DNA of 64,000 bases from JBBQED01 sp038320345 (GCA_038320345.1 JBBQED010000003.1:261013-325012); one strand, 5' to 3'; shown: positions 44,363 to 53,080, numbered from the stretch's first letter. Translations and numbers: made by a program. Notes: generated from the sequence alone by a model not told the origin.

Positions 44363-44521
44363 TTATTTATTCGCACCGATTTCATCAGACACAGTCAACT
44401 TGTGACGGCCTTTTGCTCTGCGGGCTGCAAGAACCCTCCGGCCATTAGCAGAAGACATACGCTTACGGAATCCGTGTTTGTTTTTGCGTTTACGTAAGGA
44501 GGGTTGGAAGGTCCTTTTCAT
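44363..44521 (-). CDS. rpmH: 50S ribosomal protein L34
   Basis: A 52-residue basic protein. It starts MKRTFQPSLRKRKNKHGFRK, followed by RMSSANGRRVLAARRAKGR, the invariant L34 signature, and ends HKLTVSDEIGANK, a tail slightly longer than the 46 residues of E. coli L34. L34 sits inside domain III of 23S rRNA at the base of the large subunit. It has a consensus promoter and its own terminator, so it is a single-gene unit. rnpA and dnaA, frequent neighbours elsewhere, are not here. Confidence 0.98.
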   Translation of the reverse strand: MKRTFQPSLRKRKNKHGFRKRMSSANGRRVLAARRAKGRHKLTVSDEIGANK

Positions 44522-44550
44522 TTTATTGTTTATTAAGAGATAAGGGAGCG

Positions 44551-44579
44551 CAAAGATAGAAAAAAAGTGATTTCATCAA
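44551..44579 (-). promoter_or_regulatory. Promoter of rpmH
   Basis: On the minus strand TTG (44577-44579), 18 bp and TATCTTTG (44551-44558) fit the Bacteroidota sigma-ABfr consensus (TTG-N19-TAnnTTTG) closely. The -7 element ends 29 bp before the start codon. Confidence 0.75.
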
Positions 44580-44595
44580 AATCAGGACACAAAAA

Positions 44596-45246
44596 TTAAA
44601 TGATTTGTCGTGCAAGGTAAATTACCACCTTTCCTTCAAAGTATTCACCAGGGAAAATTTTGCTAACCTTCTGAATATCAGGCAAACGTCCAAAAGGCTT
44701 AAGCTCTTCTTTCAAATCTCCTCCTTTTAAAACCACCCATCCATTAGGCAAACTTCCCATTTGTCCGGGCAATAATTGCTTCCGACTCCATTTTACAAGA
44801 TCGGGCATGGGTGCTGTAGCCCTGCTTACTACATAATCTAGTTTCAGATTTTGTTCCTCCGCTCTTCCTCGGATAACAAAAACATTTTTTAGCCCGATTC
44901 TTTCAACGATATCTTGAACTACCTTGATTTTCTTTTCAATGGAATCTACAAGATAGAATGTGACTTCTGGAAATAAAATTGCCAATGGAATCCCAGGAAA
45001 TCCTCCTCCTGTTCCAATATCCATGACCTGAGCACCAGCATCAAAACGAATCACTTTAGCGATTGCAAGAGAATGTAGAATATGCTTTTCGATGAGATGC
45101 TCGATGTCCTTGCGGGAGATCAGATTGATCTTCTCATTCCACTCTTCATATAATCCCGGAAGTTTCGAAAATTGCTTCTTTTGTTCGGAAGTGAGTTCCG
45201 GAAACTGCTGTTCTATAAAATAAAATTGCCCCACGCTTTCTTGCAT
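44596..45246 (-). CDS. rsmG: 16S rRNA (guanine-527-N7)-methyltransferase
   Basis: A 216-residue class I methyltransferase of normal length that modifies G527 in the 530 loop of 16S rRNA. Seen are LYEEWNEKINLISRKD near 33, AQVMDIGTGGGFPGIPLAI near 70 (SAM-binding motif I), EVTFYLVDSIEKKIKVV near 94, and LDYVVSRATAPMPDLVKW near 130 with the conserved Arg-Ala. The start codon lies 4 bp from a TACCTTTG element and inside a hairpin, so translation start may be controlled or the message leaderless; alternatively the gene is read through from the sigma-factor gene 37 bp upstream. Confidence 0.96.
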   Translation of the reverse strand: MQESVGQFYFIEQQFPELTSEQKKQFSKLPGLYEEWNEKINLISRKDIEHLIEKHILHSLAIAKVIRFDAGAQVMDIGTGGGFPGIPLAILFPEVTFYLVDSIEKKIKVVQDIVERIGLKNVFVIRGRAEEQNLKLDYVVSRATAPMPDLVKWSRKQLLPGQMGSLPNGWVVLKGGDLKEELKPFGRLPDIQKVSKIFPGEYFEGKVVIYLARQII

Positions 45247-45250
45247 GGGG

Positions 45251-45258
45251 CAAAGGTA
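45251..45258 (-). promoter_or_regulatory. -7 element TACCTTTG directly before rsmG
   Basis: On the minus strand TACCTTTG (exact TAnnTTTG) ends 4 bp before the rsmG ATG, as at trmD. No TTG is present at the -33 distance, so its activity is uncertain. Confidence 0.4.
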
Positions 45259-45283
45259 TGATTGCTTTTAACTATTTCTGCGA

Positions 45284-46015
45284 TTAATGCTGAACGTATT
45301 CAGAGTTTTTCATGATCTGATATAAAAATTCGCGAGCGCGGAATAATTGTGCTTTTACAGTTCCTAATGGAAGTCCGAGTTCAACGGCGATCTCCTCATA
45401 AGATAACTCCTGATAATATCGTAACTCTACTAAACGACGGTAACGCGGTTTCAATTTATCCACCACATCGCGCATCATCAATACTTTTTGCTTTTTCATC
45501 ATCACATCTTCTGGATCAGGTCCTTCAGATTTAACTTCAAGCGACATATCCTGTCCGTCTTCATTCTCAAAACCACGGTCAATAGATAATAACAGTTTAC
45601 GCTTTTTACGAATAAAGTCAATACAATTGTTCGTTGCAATTTTAAATAGCCATGTGCTAAATGCATAATCCGGAGTGTACTGGCGGATATTTCTGAATGC
45701 TTTGCCAAAAGCTTCAATCGTTAAATCCTCGGCATCATCACGGTTATTCACCATTTTGAGGAGCATATAATAGATCGAATCTTTATAGCGTGACATCAAC
45801 TCTGCATACGCTTTCTGATCACCTTCATCACAGGCCTTTTTTACAAGCCGGAAATCTTTGATCGCTTTATCAGACAAATGCTGAATTTCTTCATCGGAAA
45901 CAATTACCTGTGGTTTAGGTTGCTCCATAGTGCTGGTTGGGGTTGAGGCGATGGTGGTTTTGGTTCTCCTTGATTGAACCTTGGTTTTTGTGATGATGGT
46001 GGTGGTTGAGGCCAT
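45284..46015 (-). CDS. ECF-type RNA polymerase sigma factor
   Basis: A 243-residue sigma-70 family protein of ECF size after an unusual head. Region 2 is YAELMSRYKDSIYYMLLKM to DDAEDLTIEAFGKAFRNI and FSTWLFKIATNNCIDFIRKK (core and -10 binding), near residues 65-140. Region 4 is LKPRYRRLVELRYYQELSYEEIAVELGLPLGTVKAQLFRARE, the -35 helix-turn-helix, near 190-232. The first 30 residues are Thr/Lys-rich and low in complexity; an internal ATG at 45928 (MEQPKPQ) may be the real start, although the ATG at 46015 is one base after the stop of the glycosyltransferase gene. No anti-sigma gene is adjacent. Confidence 0.92.
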   Translation of the reverse strand: MASTTTIITKTKVQSRRTKTTIASTPTSTMEQPKPQVIVSDEEIQHLSDKAIKDFRLVKKACDEGDQKAYAELMSRYKDSIYYMLLKMVNNRDDAEDLTIEAFGKAFRNIRQYTPDYAFSTWLFKIATNNCIDFIRKKRKLLLSIDRGFENEDGQDMSLEVKSEGPDPEDVMMKKQKVLMMRDVVDKLKPRYRRLVELRYYQELSYEEIAVELGLPLGTVKAQLFRAREFLYQIMKNSEYVQH

Positions 46016-46016
46016 T

Positions 46017-47144
46017 TTACTTCCAGGATTTGGTTTTGATAAAGAGGTTAGATACGGCCAGTACTGGATAAATGATCATGGTAAATAAATCAAAGAAGGG
46101 TACTAAGAAAACTAGGTCGGTTTCACCCAGCTTTTTAAATCCTTTCCAATAGATCATCATTTGTACGATTAGCCTGATTGCAACCATCAATACGACCAAT
46201 TCAGGATTAAGTTTCAGAATTAACGAAGCAATTACACTCAACCAAAAGAGAAACTGGCTTCCGAAGAAGATTCCAATCAGAGAACGATCACGACTCCGGT
46301 AGAATTTTCCACTACTCATATGGCGTTTCTTTTGCCAAATCCAAGTACTCATACTTGACTTCGGTTTCGAATAAGTAAATGACTGACTATCAAGAACCAC
46401 TGCAACATTTGAAGGGCTTGCCGTCTCATTTACAAAGAGATCATCATCCCCCGACATGAGATGATAATGGCTTGCAAAACCTTTATTTTTAAAGAACAGA
46501 TTTCTAACATAACTCAGGTTCCGTCCTACACCCATATAGGCTTTCCCTTTCTTTGCCCTCGATAAGAACAAGAGCGCATTTTGAGCGGTATCAAATCGAA
46601 TCCATCGGTTTAATACTCCGGCCTCTTTAAAATACGCACCATAACCCACTACAATTTCTTTCCCCGGAGCATAAGCTTTCATCATCGAACGAATCCATTG
46701 ATTACCTGCCGGCTGACAGTCTGCATCCGTAAAGAGTAGATGATCGTATTTTGCTCCTTTAATCCCTAAAGTTAACGCGAATTTTTTACCATGTTGGTAT
46801 TTCTCTTGCTCATTCAGCGTTACTACTTTCAGAACAGGAAATGCATCTTCCATTTCCTCCAGATACTTTGAAGATTCATCCCACGAACAATCATTTACTA
46901 CCACCACTTGAAATTCAGGATAATCTTGGTCGAGTATTGAAGGTAAAAAGGATTTCAGGTTTTTAAGTTCATTGCGCGCACAAATCACCACCGAAACAGG
47001 AGGTAATTTCCCTGCAGGCACATCTTTTAAAACAGAAAACCCGACTGAACTAAACTCAAATATCAGGTAATAAAGCTGAGTGATCAAGGTGATTCCAAGC
47101 GAACCCCATAACACCATCTGCAGCCATTCAGGTAATATAAACAT
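46017..47144 (-). CDS. Glycosyltransferase family 2 with C-terminal membrane segments
   Basis: A 375-residue protein with one N-terminal membrane helix (about 8-30), a GT-A domain, and two or three hydrophobic segments after about 285. GT-A landmarks are VSVVICARNELKNLKSFLPS near 49, VVVVNDCSWDESSKYLEE near 79, LLFTDADCQPAGNQWI near 134 with the DxD metal site, and MSGDDDLFVNETAS near 230. QKKRHMSSGKFYR near 275 replaces the QxxRW processivity motif, which resembles membrane synthases of the cellulose/NodC type. Stop and next start are one base apart (TAAAATG), linking it to the sigma factor. Confidence 0.88.
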   Translation of the reverse strand: MFILPEWLQMVLWGSLGITLITQLYYLIFEFSSVGFSVLKDVPAGKLPPVSVVICARNELKNLKSFLPSILDQDYPEFQVVVVNDCSWDESSKYLEEMEDAFPVLKVVTLNEQEKYQHGKKFALTLGIKGAKYDHLLFTDADCQPAGNQWIRSMMKAYAPGKEIVVGYGAYFKEAGVLNRWIRFDTAQNALLFLSRAKKGKAYMGVGRNLSYVRNLFFKNKGFASHYHLMSGDDDLFVNETASPSNVAVVLDSQSFTYSKPKSSMSTWIWQKKRHMSSGKFYRSRDRSLIGIFFGSQFLFWLSVIASLILKLNPELVVLMVAIRLIVQMMIYWKGFKKLGETDLVFLVPFFDLFTMIIYPVLAVSNLFIKTKSWK

Positions 47145-47173
47145 AGATCAGTAATAAGCCCCCCCTCTATTTA

Positions 47174-47181
47174 CAAATCTA
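47174..47181 (-). promoter_or_regulatory. -7 element TAGATTTG before the GT2 gene
   Basis: Exact TAnnTTTG on the minus strand, 29 bp before the start codon of the glycosyltransferase and sigma-factor operon; the -33 region is not consensus. Confidence 0.4.
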
Positions 47182-47365
47182 GGGGAAGGCATATCCTGCC
47201 TTTTGAACCTGCACGTTTAAATATTAACACCGCATTCTTAACAACGGCTGTTCGATAATGCTATTGCCGTTTATCCCTTATCACCTCAACTGCTTGAGAT
47301 TAGATCAAAAGAAATCTTTCTCCGTGGAAACAATCGAGGAGTTAAATCGCTAAAGTTCTGATAAC

Positions 47366-48592
47366 TCAGGCTTTTTCAGCAGCCATCTCTTTGATCGCCG
47401 TTCGTCCAGGATAAACTTTCAATGCTTGTTCTAAACATTCCATCGCACTTTTCAGTGAATCTAGTTTTAAAACATAAGCTATGCGGACCTGATGACGACC
47501 TAACTCGGGCTTCGAATAAAATCCAGTAGCTGGAGCAAGCATTACAGTTTGATTTTTGTAGGAGAAATCTTCCAGCAACCATTGACAAAAATGATCAGCA
47601 TCTTCAACAGGTAATTGCGCCATGCAATAAAATGCTCCACTTGGTTTTGGACAAAATACTCCATCCATTTTATTGAGCGCTGCAACTACTAAATCACGGC
47701 GCGCAACATATTCCTTAGTAACTTCTTCAAAATAAGAATCCGGTGTATCAATTGCTGCCTCACCTCCTATCTGTCCAAATGTGGGAGGACTCAAACGAGC
47801 TTGTGCAAATTTTAATGCAGCAGCCATTACTTCTTTATTTCTGGAGATGAGTGCACCTATTCTTGCTCCGCAAGCACTGTATCGTTTAGAAATACTATCC
47901 ATCAACACTACATTTTGATCCATTCCCTCTAAATGCATTACCGAAACATACTCACGTCCATCATAACAAAACTCACGATACACTTCATCGGCAAACAAAA
48001 ACAAATCATACTTCAACACTAACTGTTTCAAAATCTCAAGTTCTTCACGAGTATATAAATATCCAGTTGGATTACCTGGATTGCAAATCATAATCGCTTT
48101 TGTACGAGGGGTAATCGACTTCTCAAAATCAGCAATTGGAGGTAAGGCAAATCCTGTTTCAATGCTCGATGGTATCGGCTTTACAATGACATTAGCTTGT
48201 ATAGAAAATCCATTATAATTTGCATAATAAGGTTCAGGAATGATGATTTCATCGCCCGGATTTAAACATGCCATCATGCCAATTTCAATGGCTTCTGACC
48301 CACCAGTAGTAATGATAATATCCTGCCAATCGACGTTAATTTTATTCTTCTGATAATATCCCGCTAATTTCTTTCGATAAGATTCAATTCCGGCAGAATG
48401 ACTGTATTCCACTACTTTCAAATCATTGTTCCGAATCGCATTCATCATTACTTCCGGCGTATGAATATCAGGTTGTCCAATGTTCAGATGAAAGATCGAA
48501 ATCCCGCGTTTTTTTGCTTCTTCAGCAAAAGGAACCAGTTTTCGAATTGGTGATGGAGGCATTTGCTGCCCTTTGTCGGAGATAGTTGGCAT
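47366..48592 (-). CDS. PLP-dependent aminotransferase, class I/II
   Basis: A 408-residue fold-type I aminotransferase. It has IFHLNIGQPDIHTP near 34, TTGGSEAIEIGMMACL near 93, the NPGNPTGYLYTREELE substrate/PLP segment near 171, DEVYREFCYDG near 201 and the Schiff-base lysine in DSISKRYSACGARIG near 233, with the final Arg in HQVRIAYVL near 381. It is closest to aspartate/aromatic-type AspC/AAT-like enzymes of the Bacteroidota. It transfers amino groups between amino acids and 2-oxo acids, but the exact pair cannot be read from sequence. A single gene between a terminator and a 221-bp gap. Confidence 0.93.
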   Translation of the reverse strand: MPTISDKGQQMPPSPIRKLVPFAEEAKKRGISIFHLNIGQPDIHTPEVMMNAIRNNDLKVVEYSHSAGIESYRKKLAGYYQKNKINVDWQDIIITTGGSEAIEIGMMACLNPGDEIIIPEPYYANYNGFSIQANVIVKPIPSSIETGFALPPIADFEKSITPRTKAIMICNPGNPTGYLYTREELEILKQLVLKYDLFLFADEVYREFCYDGREYVSVMHLEGMDQNVVLMDSISKRYSACGARIGALISRNKEVMAAALKFAQARLSPPTFGQIGGEAAIDTPDSYFEEVTKEYVARRDLVVAALNKMDGVFCPKPSGAFYCMAQLPVEDADHFCQWLLEDFSYKNQTVMLAPATGFYSKPELGRHQVRIAYVLKLDSLKSAMECLEQALKVYPGRTAIKEMAAEKA

Positions 48593-48611
48593 GGGGATGA
48601 ATTAAAATAAA

Positions 48612-48639
48612 TAGTCCCGGCCTATTCAGACCGGGACTA
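48612..48639 (-). terminator. Intrinsic terminator after the DUF1573 gene
   Basis: TAGTCCCGG pairs with CCGGGACTA across a 10-base loop; on the minus strand TTTATTTTAATT follows. It lies 23 bp past the stop of the upstream DUF1573 gene. Confidence 0.85.
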
Positions 48640-48661
48640 CAAATTTAAGCAATTACCTTGA

Positions 48662-49159
48662 TTAGTTTTTAGGAGCCATTTTAATTGGTTCTGTAGCAGC
48701 AGGAGCTGGCATTTCAACAGTTCCTTTTAAGTGCAGCACTACAGGGCTATTTTTAGCATTTGAAGTGATAGTTACTGTTTTGTCCTGTAAACCACTTTTT
48801 CCAGCTGAATTGAAAGTTACTTTAATCACAGATTTAGTACCTTTTTTAATTGGCTCTTTAGGATAAACTGGTACAGTACATCCGCAAGATCCTTGTGCAT
48901 TGGTGATGATAATATCATCTTTTCCAGTGTTTGTGAATGAAAATTCGTGAGTTACTGATTCACCTTGTTTAATTGTTCCAAAGTTGAATTCGAGTACTTC
49001 GAAAGTCATCTCAGCAGAACTTGCAGGAGCAGCAACAGCAGCTGGAGCAGGTGCTGGAGTCATAGTTGCAGGTTTGGTAGGTGCGGCTTTGTCAGTTTGA
49101 GCGTTCGCTGCAACTGCAAAAAGCAGAGTACAAGCAGCTAAGAGGATTGATTTTTTCAT
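48662..49159 (-). CDS. DUF1573 secreted protein
   Basis: A 165-residue protein: signal peptide (KKSILLAACTLLFAVAANAQ), an Ala/Pro-rich linker (about 25-50), and a DUF1573 Ig-like domain. That domain has FEVLEFNFGTIKQGESVTH near 52, FTNTGKDDIIITNAQGSCGCTVP near 75 with the paired cysteines C-G-C, and VTITSNAKNSPVVLHLKG near 128. It is exported to the periplasm. DUF1573 proteins are very common in Bacteroidota, often many per genome, with no fixed role. It is a tandem paralogue of the next gene on the same strand. Confidence 0.93.
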   Translation of the reverse strand: MKKSILLAACTLLFAVAANAQTDKAAPTKPATMTPAPAPAAVAAPASSAEMTFEVLEFNFGTIKQGESVTHEFSFTNTGKDDIIITNAQGSCGCTVPVYPKEPIKKGTKSVIKVTFNSAGKSGLQDKTVTITSNAKNSPVVLHLKGTVEMPAPAATEPIKMAPKN

Positions 49160-49202
49160 GTTTTAATTAATTTATTTAGTTTTTATTTGAGTTTACTTCG
49201 TT

Positions 49203-49670
49203 TTATTTACTCTGCCCTTCCATTGGTGATAAACTATTGGATTTACGAATCGGAGTTAGGTCTTCTGTTTGTTCTTGTGTTTTAACTACTCCTTTGATAG
49301 TCAGAACCTTGGTCGGAGTATTCGCATTTGAGGTGAGCGTAACCGTCTTTGTAAAAGGACCAGGACGTTTTGTATCATAAGTCACCGTAATGAAATTGCT
49401 TTGTCCTTTCAAGACTGGTTCTTTAGGCCATTTCGGAACTGTACATCCACAAGAACCTTTTGCATCAGTAATGATTAAAGGATCTTTTCCCGTATTGGTA
49501 AACTTAAAAGCATAAGACCCATCACTGGCAAATTCGATAGTTCCGTAATCATGGGTTTCTGACTCAAATTTAATTTCAGGTGAATTCGGATTTACGGGTG
49601 CCTTATCCTGTGCATTTAAACTGAGATGCAGGCTTCCCAGGACGAACAATAGAGTGATGATTTTTTTCAT
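49203..49670 (-). CDS. DUF1573 secreted protein, paralogue
   Basis: A 155-residue protein: signal peptide (KKIITLLFVLGSLHLSLNAQ), then a DUF1573 domain (THDYGTIEFASDGSYAFKF near 38, GSCGCTVPKWPKEP near 67, TVTLTSNANTPTKVLTIKGV near 108) and a short polar tail. It lacks the Ala/Pro linker of its neighbour. Only 43 bp separate the two genes, and both point the same way, so they are probably co-transcribed and derive from one duplication. Periplasmic. Confidence 0.93.
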   Translation of the reverse strand: MKKIITLLFVLGSLHLSLNAQDKAPVNPNSPEIKFESETHDYGTIEFASDGSYAFKFTNTGKDPLIITDAKGSCGCTVPKWPKEPVLKGQSNFITVTYDTKRPGPFTKTVTLTSNANTPTKVLTIKGVVKTQEQTEDLTPIRKSNSLSPMEGQSK

Positions 49671-49940
49671 AAAGTAAATGATGTAGTAGTTTGAATTTAA
49701 CGAAGTCTGCGAGTCAAAGTTCTAACATATAAATGAAATTAGAATGAAAGCCTAATTAACTCATTGTCTGATACATAAACAAGACTTTTACGGCTATAGC
49801 ATGAATCAGACCAGAATCTAGGTACTTCTGGAATGAACAAATATAAATTTAAAAGAAAATACTTAATAAGAAAGTGGTTTAGATATTTCAACAAATGTCT
49901 TAAAAGTTATTGATGTTGAGATCTGCTATTTTTACCCGCC

Positions 49941-51152
49941 ATGATAAACCTCTTTTCTCTATACCGTCAAGCGTTTTCGAATCTTCAGCGCAACATATGG
50001 ATTCTGGCAATTGTAATGTTTATCAATCGCAGTGGTTCGATGGTATTGCTTTTTACTTCACTATACATGACCCGTGAATTACATTTCACGATAGCTCAGG
50101 CCGGAATAGTGATGAGCTGTTACGGAATCGGAAGTGTGTTAGGGAGCTATGTGGGAGGTTGGTTGGCTGATAGGAAAAGCTATTTCGACATCATGATTAC
50201 TTCTTTAATAAGTAGTGGATTGATTTTGCTGTTTTTGTTGGTCGTAAAATCTATTGCAGGTATTGCTGCAATCATTTTTCTTTATGCGCTCACAGCAGAT
50301 GTATTTCGTCCTGCGAATTCTAAAGCAATCGCAATTTTTAGTGATGCTGCAACTCGTACTCGATCGGTTTCATTGGTGAGATTAGCAGTTAATCTTGGAT
50401 TCTCAGTAGGTCCTGCTATTGGTGGTTTCATTGCTGTATACCTTGGTTACAAGTGGTTGTTCGCAATTGATGCTACCACTACTCTATTAGCGGCAGGGAT
50501 TTTATTTCTCAATTTACCAAAACAAAAAGCATCAACAATTTCAAAACAAAACGCTGTTTTAGATAATAGTAAAACATCTGCATATCGAGATTTTCGTTAT
50601 CTATTCTTTATCTTTTTCGTGGCATTATACGGAACTAGTTTCTTCCAAATTTTTGCAAGTATTCCTCAATATTTTAGTAACGTTTGTCATTATAGTGAAG
50701 ATACGATTGGCCTCTTGCTAGCACTGAATGGATTATTAGTAGTTTTAATAGAAATGCCCTTGATACTCACTCTAGAAAAAAGAGGCAAGAAAATTTTTCC
50801 ATACATCATTGCAGGAACACTATGCCTACCCGTTTCATTCGCCATCTTGTTAGTGGGAAAAACGATGATTATCTGGTCGCTGATTTATACGCTAGTGATT
50901 AGTTTGTCGGAAATTCTAGCTATGCCTTTCATGATGAACTACTCTTTATCGAGGCCATTGAAAGAACGGCAAGGTCAATATGCTGCGCTTTACTCCATTT
51001 CTTATGGACTCGCTAATATTGCTGCTCCTTCTATCGGACTTGGAATAGCAGCGAAATATGGATTCATCAACATGTTCTATTTCTTAATTGGATTATCTTC
51101 GGTTACTGCAATTGGATTTATAGTTCTGAATGATAAACATAAACCAATTTAA
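49941..51152 (+). CDS. MFS transporter (drug-efflux-like)
   Basis: A 403-residue, 12-helix major facilitator. Loop 2-3 carries GGWLADRKSYFDI near 73, the family A-motif in its G-x-x-x-D-R-K form; helix 5 has LAVNLGFSVGPAIGGFIAV near 147, resembling the antiporter motif C; a hydrophilic loop lies at about 192-215. Motif C points to a drug- or metabolite/H+ antiporter, but this is weak. A single gene; upstream (49671-49940) no promoter better than TATTTTTA 16 bp before the ATG was seen. Confidence 0.88.
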   Translation: MINLFSLYRQAFSNLQRNIWILAIVMFINRSGSMVLLFTSLYMTRELHFTIAQAGIVMSCYGIGSVLGSYVGGWLADRKSYFDIMITSLISSGLILLFLLVVKSIAGIAAIIFLYALTADVFRPANSKAIAIFSDAATRTRSVSLVRLAVNLGFSVGPAIGGFIAVYLGYKWLFAIDATTTLLAAGILFLNLPKQKASTISKQNAVLDNSKTSAYRDFRYLFFIFFVALYGTSFFQIFASIPQYFSNVCHYSEDTIGLLLALNGLLVVLIEMPLILTLEKRGKKIFPYIIAGTLCLPVSFAILLVGKTMIIWSLIYTLVISLSEILAMPFMMNYSLSRPLKERQGQYAALYSISYGLANIAAPSIGLGIAAKYGFINMFYFLIGLSSVTAIGFIVLNDKHKPI

Positions 51153-51253
51153 GTAGGGTAATCAAAATTTAGTTGCCTACATAATCACTCTTTCAGCATT
51201 AATATACAGCTCAAAATGAAATAAAAAAGTTCTGCAAATATCGATTCTTAGCC

Positions 51254-51261
51254 TATTTTTG
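51254..51261 (+). promoter_or_regulatory. -7 element TATTTTTG before the CPBP gene
   Basis: Exact TAnnTTTG, ending 15 bp before the ATG at 51277. It contains the TTG at 51259 that would otherwise be a possible start codon, and so supports the later start. Confidence 0.5.
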
Positions 51262-51276
51262 ATAAACGATTTTACA

Positions 51277-52026
51277 ATGAATGCCTCCCGATTTTCTGTC
51301 ATCTTGGGATTTTTGATACTCTTTTTAGTGTATCATTTCCCTGAATTCTTCGATACCTTTTGGGTTTCTGCGGTCTTCAAAATTTTATTTCTGATCATTG
51401 CACTTTTAATTGGAAGAGTTCAAGGGTTTAACGGTCTATCAGGTTACGCATTACGTCTCCGAGAATCGTGGGGGACTAATCTATTGAAAGGACTGAGTAT
51501 AGGAATACTATTTTTCTCCATTTCCATTTATTTATCTAATCTGTTAGGTTACACGAAAATTTATAGCATTGAAAATTTTAAAATCATTCTTCTCCGATTA
51601 CCCTTTCTATTGTTAGTCACTGGAATTCCATCATTAGCCGAAGACATGCTAACACGTGGATATTTGTTTACCCATTATCGAAAAAAACTAAGTTCGAAAA
51701 ATTGGATAATTTTTTCTGCAGTAATCTATACTTTAAATCATATCTGGCGACTTCAGGACGGTATTGCAGTGTCTTCTTATTTATTACTTTTTGGAGCAGT
51801 GCTAGCATTAATTGTTGTTCGAACTCAATCTCTTTGGTTAGCTTTTGGAATTCATTGGGGAGCAAATCTGACCTATGAATGTAGTAAATCGGTGATGGTA
51901 ATAGATGATTTTTCTCAATATGATGAAAGCACATGGTTACTTGCATTAACGTGGTTAATTTTACTCATCATTCTAATCGTCACAAAAAAAAGTTCTAGGA
52001 AAACTTATTTTAGTAAAACCAATTAA
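51277..52026 (+). CDS. CPBP-type intramembrane metalloprotease
   Basis: About 249 residues with six to seven hydrophobic segments. The Abi/CPBP motifs are present in order: LAEDMLTRGYLF near 120 (the EExxxR motif, here Glu-Asp rather than Glu-Glu), SAVIYTLNHIW near 148 (FxxxH-like), and FGIHWGANLTYE near 190 (HxxxN). Such proteins cleave prenylated or membrane-buried peptides, and in bacteria some process bacteriocin-like peptides; no such peptide gene is adjacent. The start is at 51277, because an in-frame TTG at 51259 falls in the probable promoter. Confidence 0.85.
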   Translation: MNASRFSVILGFLILFLVYHFPEFFDTFWVSAVFKILFLIIALLIGRVQGFNGLSGYALRLRESWGTNLLKGLSIGILFFSISIYLSNLLGYTKIYSIENFKIILLRLPFLLLVTGIPSLAEDMLTRGYLFTHYRKKLSSKNWIIFSAVIYTLNHIWRLQDGIAVSSYLLLFGAVLALIVVRTQSLWLAFGIHWGANLTYECSKSVMVIDDFSQYDESTWLLALTWLILLIILIVTKKSSRKTYFSKTN

Positions 52027-52238
52027 AGAAGTTCGTTAGTAGAATCTTTGACAAAAAAATTCACCTCGTAGGAAGTAAAAAGATACATCTATCTACAGAA
52101 AATCAATATTGAAAATAAATGCAAATTGCGATATTATAATATCAACTACACAGTGTATTTACCTTGTATAGTGACTCGCCTTTTCTGGATTCTAAATAAA
52201 GCGTTAACTTAAATTCAATACTATAATATTGTAAAACT

Positions 52239-52739
52239 ATGAATGCAAGAATTAAAAGTCTTTTGATTTACATTGCAAAATGTGTAAGTGGAACCTTACT
52301 TGTCTACTTGCTTTCTGCATTACTTGACTACAGTGATATAGCTTGGTGTTTGATCTCAGTGATTCTGGTACTATCGGCCGATGGAAAAGATTCAGTTCCT
52401 CTTGCGGTAACCCGTATAAAAGCAAATTTTGTAGGAGCCGCTGTGGGGGTAATTTGTTTGTTGATTTCGACAACTAATATGTGGATTTTAAGTGCCGGCT
52501 TGTCACTTACGCTAGCTTTCTGTTATATTTTTAAGTTGGATTCCGGAATCCGATCAGCATTAGCAGCTACAATCATTATTATGTTGCACGAAGATGGTAG
52601 ACATGTTTGGGATTCAGCCATCATCCGCATCATTGCGGTTTTAACTGGATGTTTAATTGGATTACTGATCACCTATCTCTTCCATTTTAACGAAAAGATT
52701 TACACCAAAGCAACAGGTTCGAATCAACAAGAAGCATAA
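52239..52739 (+). CDS. FUSC-like / aromatic acid exporter-type membrane protein
   Basis: A 166-residue protein with four hydrophobic segments (about 7-28, 34-47, 62-93 and 128-152). The spacing and motifs (IAWCLISVILVLSADGKDS near 34, RIKANFVGAAVGVICLL near 58, IIRIIAVLTGCLIGLLITYL near 127) match the N-terminal membrane half of FUSC/ArAE-type exporters. The usual cytoplasmic half is missing, as in the small stand-alone forms. A single gene, 212 bp after the CPBP protease, with no clear promoter. Transport function is likely, substrate unknown. Confidence 0.75.
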   Translation: MNARIKSLLIYIAKCVSGTLLVYLLSALLDYSDIAWCLISVILVLSADGKDSVPLAVTRIKANFVGAAVGVICLLISTTNMWILSAGLSLTLAFCYIFKLDSGIRSALAATIIIMLHEDGRHVWDSAIIRIIAVLTGCLIGLLITYLFHFNEKIYTKATGSNQQEA

Positions 52740-52937
52740 AAATGAAAATTAAGGAATCAGGAAGACCTCGTATTTGATTCAAAACTACAAGGTGTACATT
52801 TCATTGATTCATTCGAAAAAATCGTTAGGGCGTTGTTTCATAGCTCTCAAAATTCATATTTGCACATAAAGAGAGCTGCCTATCTCACAATCCAATAACC
52901 TCTAAATTAATCACTTTCACTATTTTTTCCAGAATAT

Positions 52938-52967
52938 TTGCCTCGTGATTTATTTTTGCTAATTTTG
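52938..52967 (+). promoter_or_regulatory. Consensus promoter before tRNA-Asp
   Basis: TTG (52938-52940), exactly 19 bp, then TAATTTTG (52960-52967): a perfect fit to TTG-N19-TAnnTTTG. It lies 113 bp before the tRNA and inside the 341-bp gap 52740-53080, which otherwise holds nothing I recognise. Confidence 0.65.
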
Positions 52968-53080
52968 CAACCCATTCAGAAAATGAATTGGCAAAGTTCC
53001 ATTAAATCAGATAGTTAGGCTTTTTTAGTGGAATCGAAATGAAAGATTGACATTACGAGTAAATTATACCGTTGTGAAAC

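Noticed and set aside
51277..52026. CPBP protease as part of a bacteriocin-maturation cassette
   Set aside because: No small precursor peptide, radical SAM enzyme or dedicated ABC exporter lies nearby; the MFS gene upstream is separated by 124 bp.
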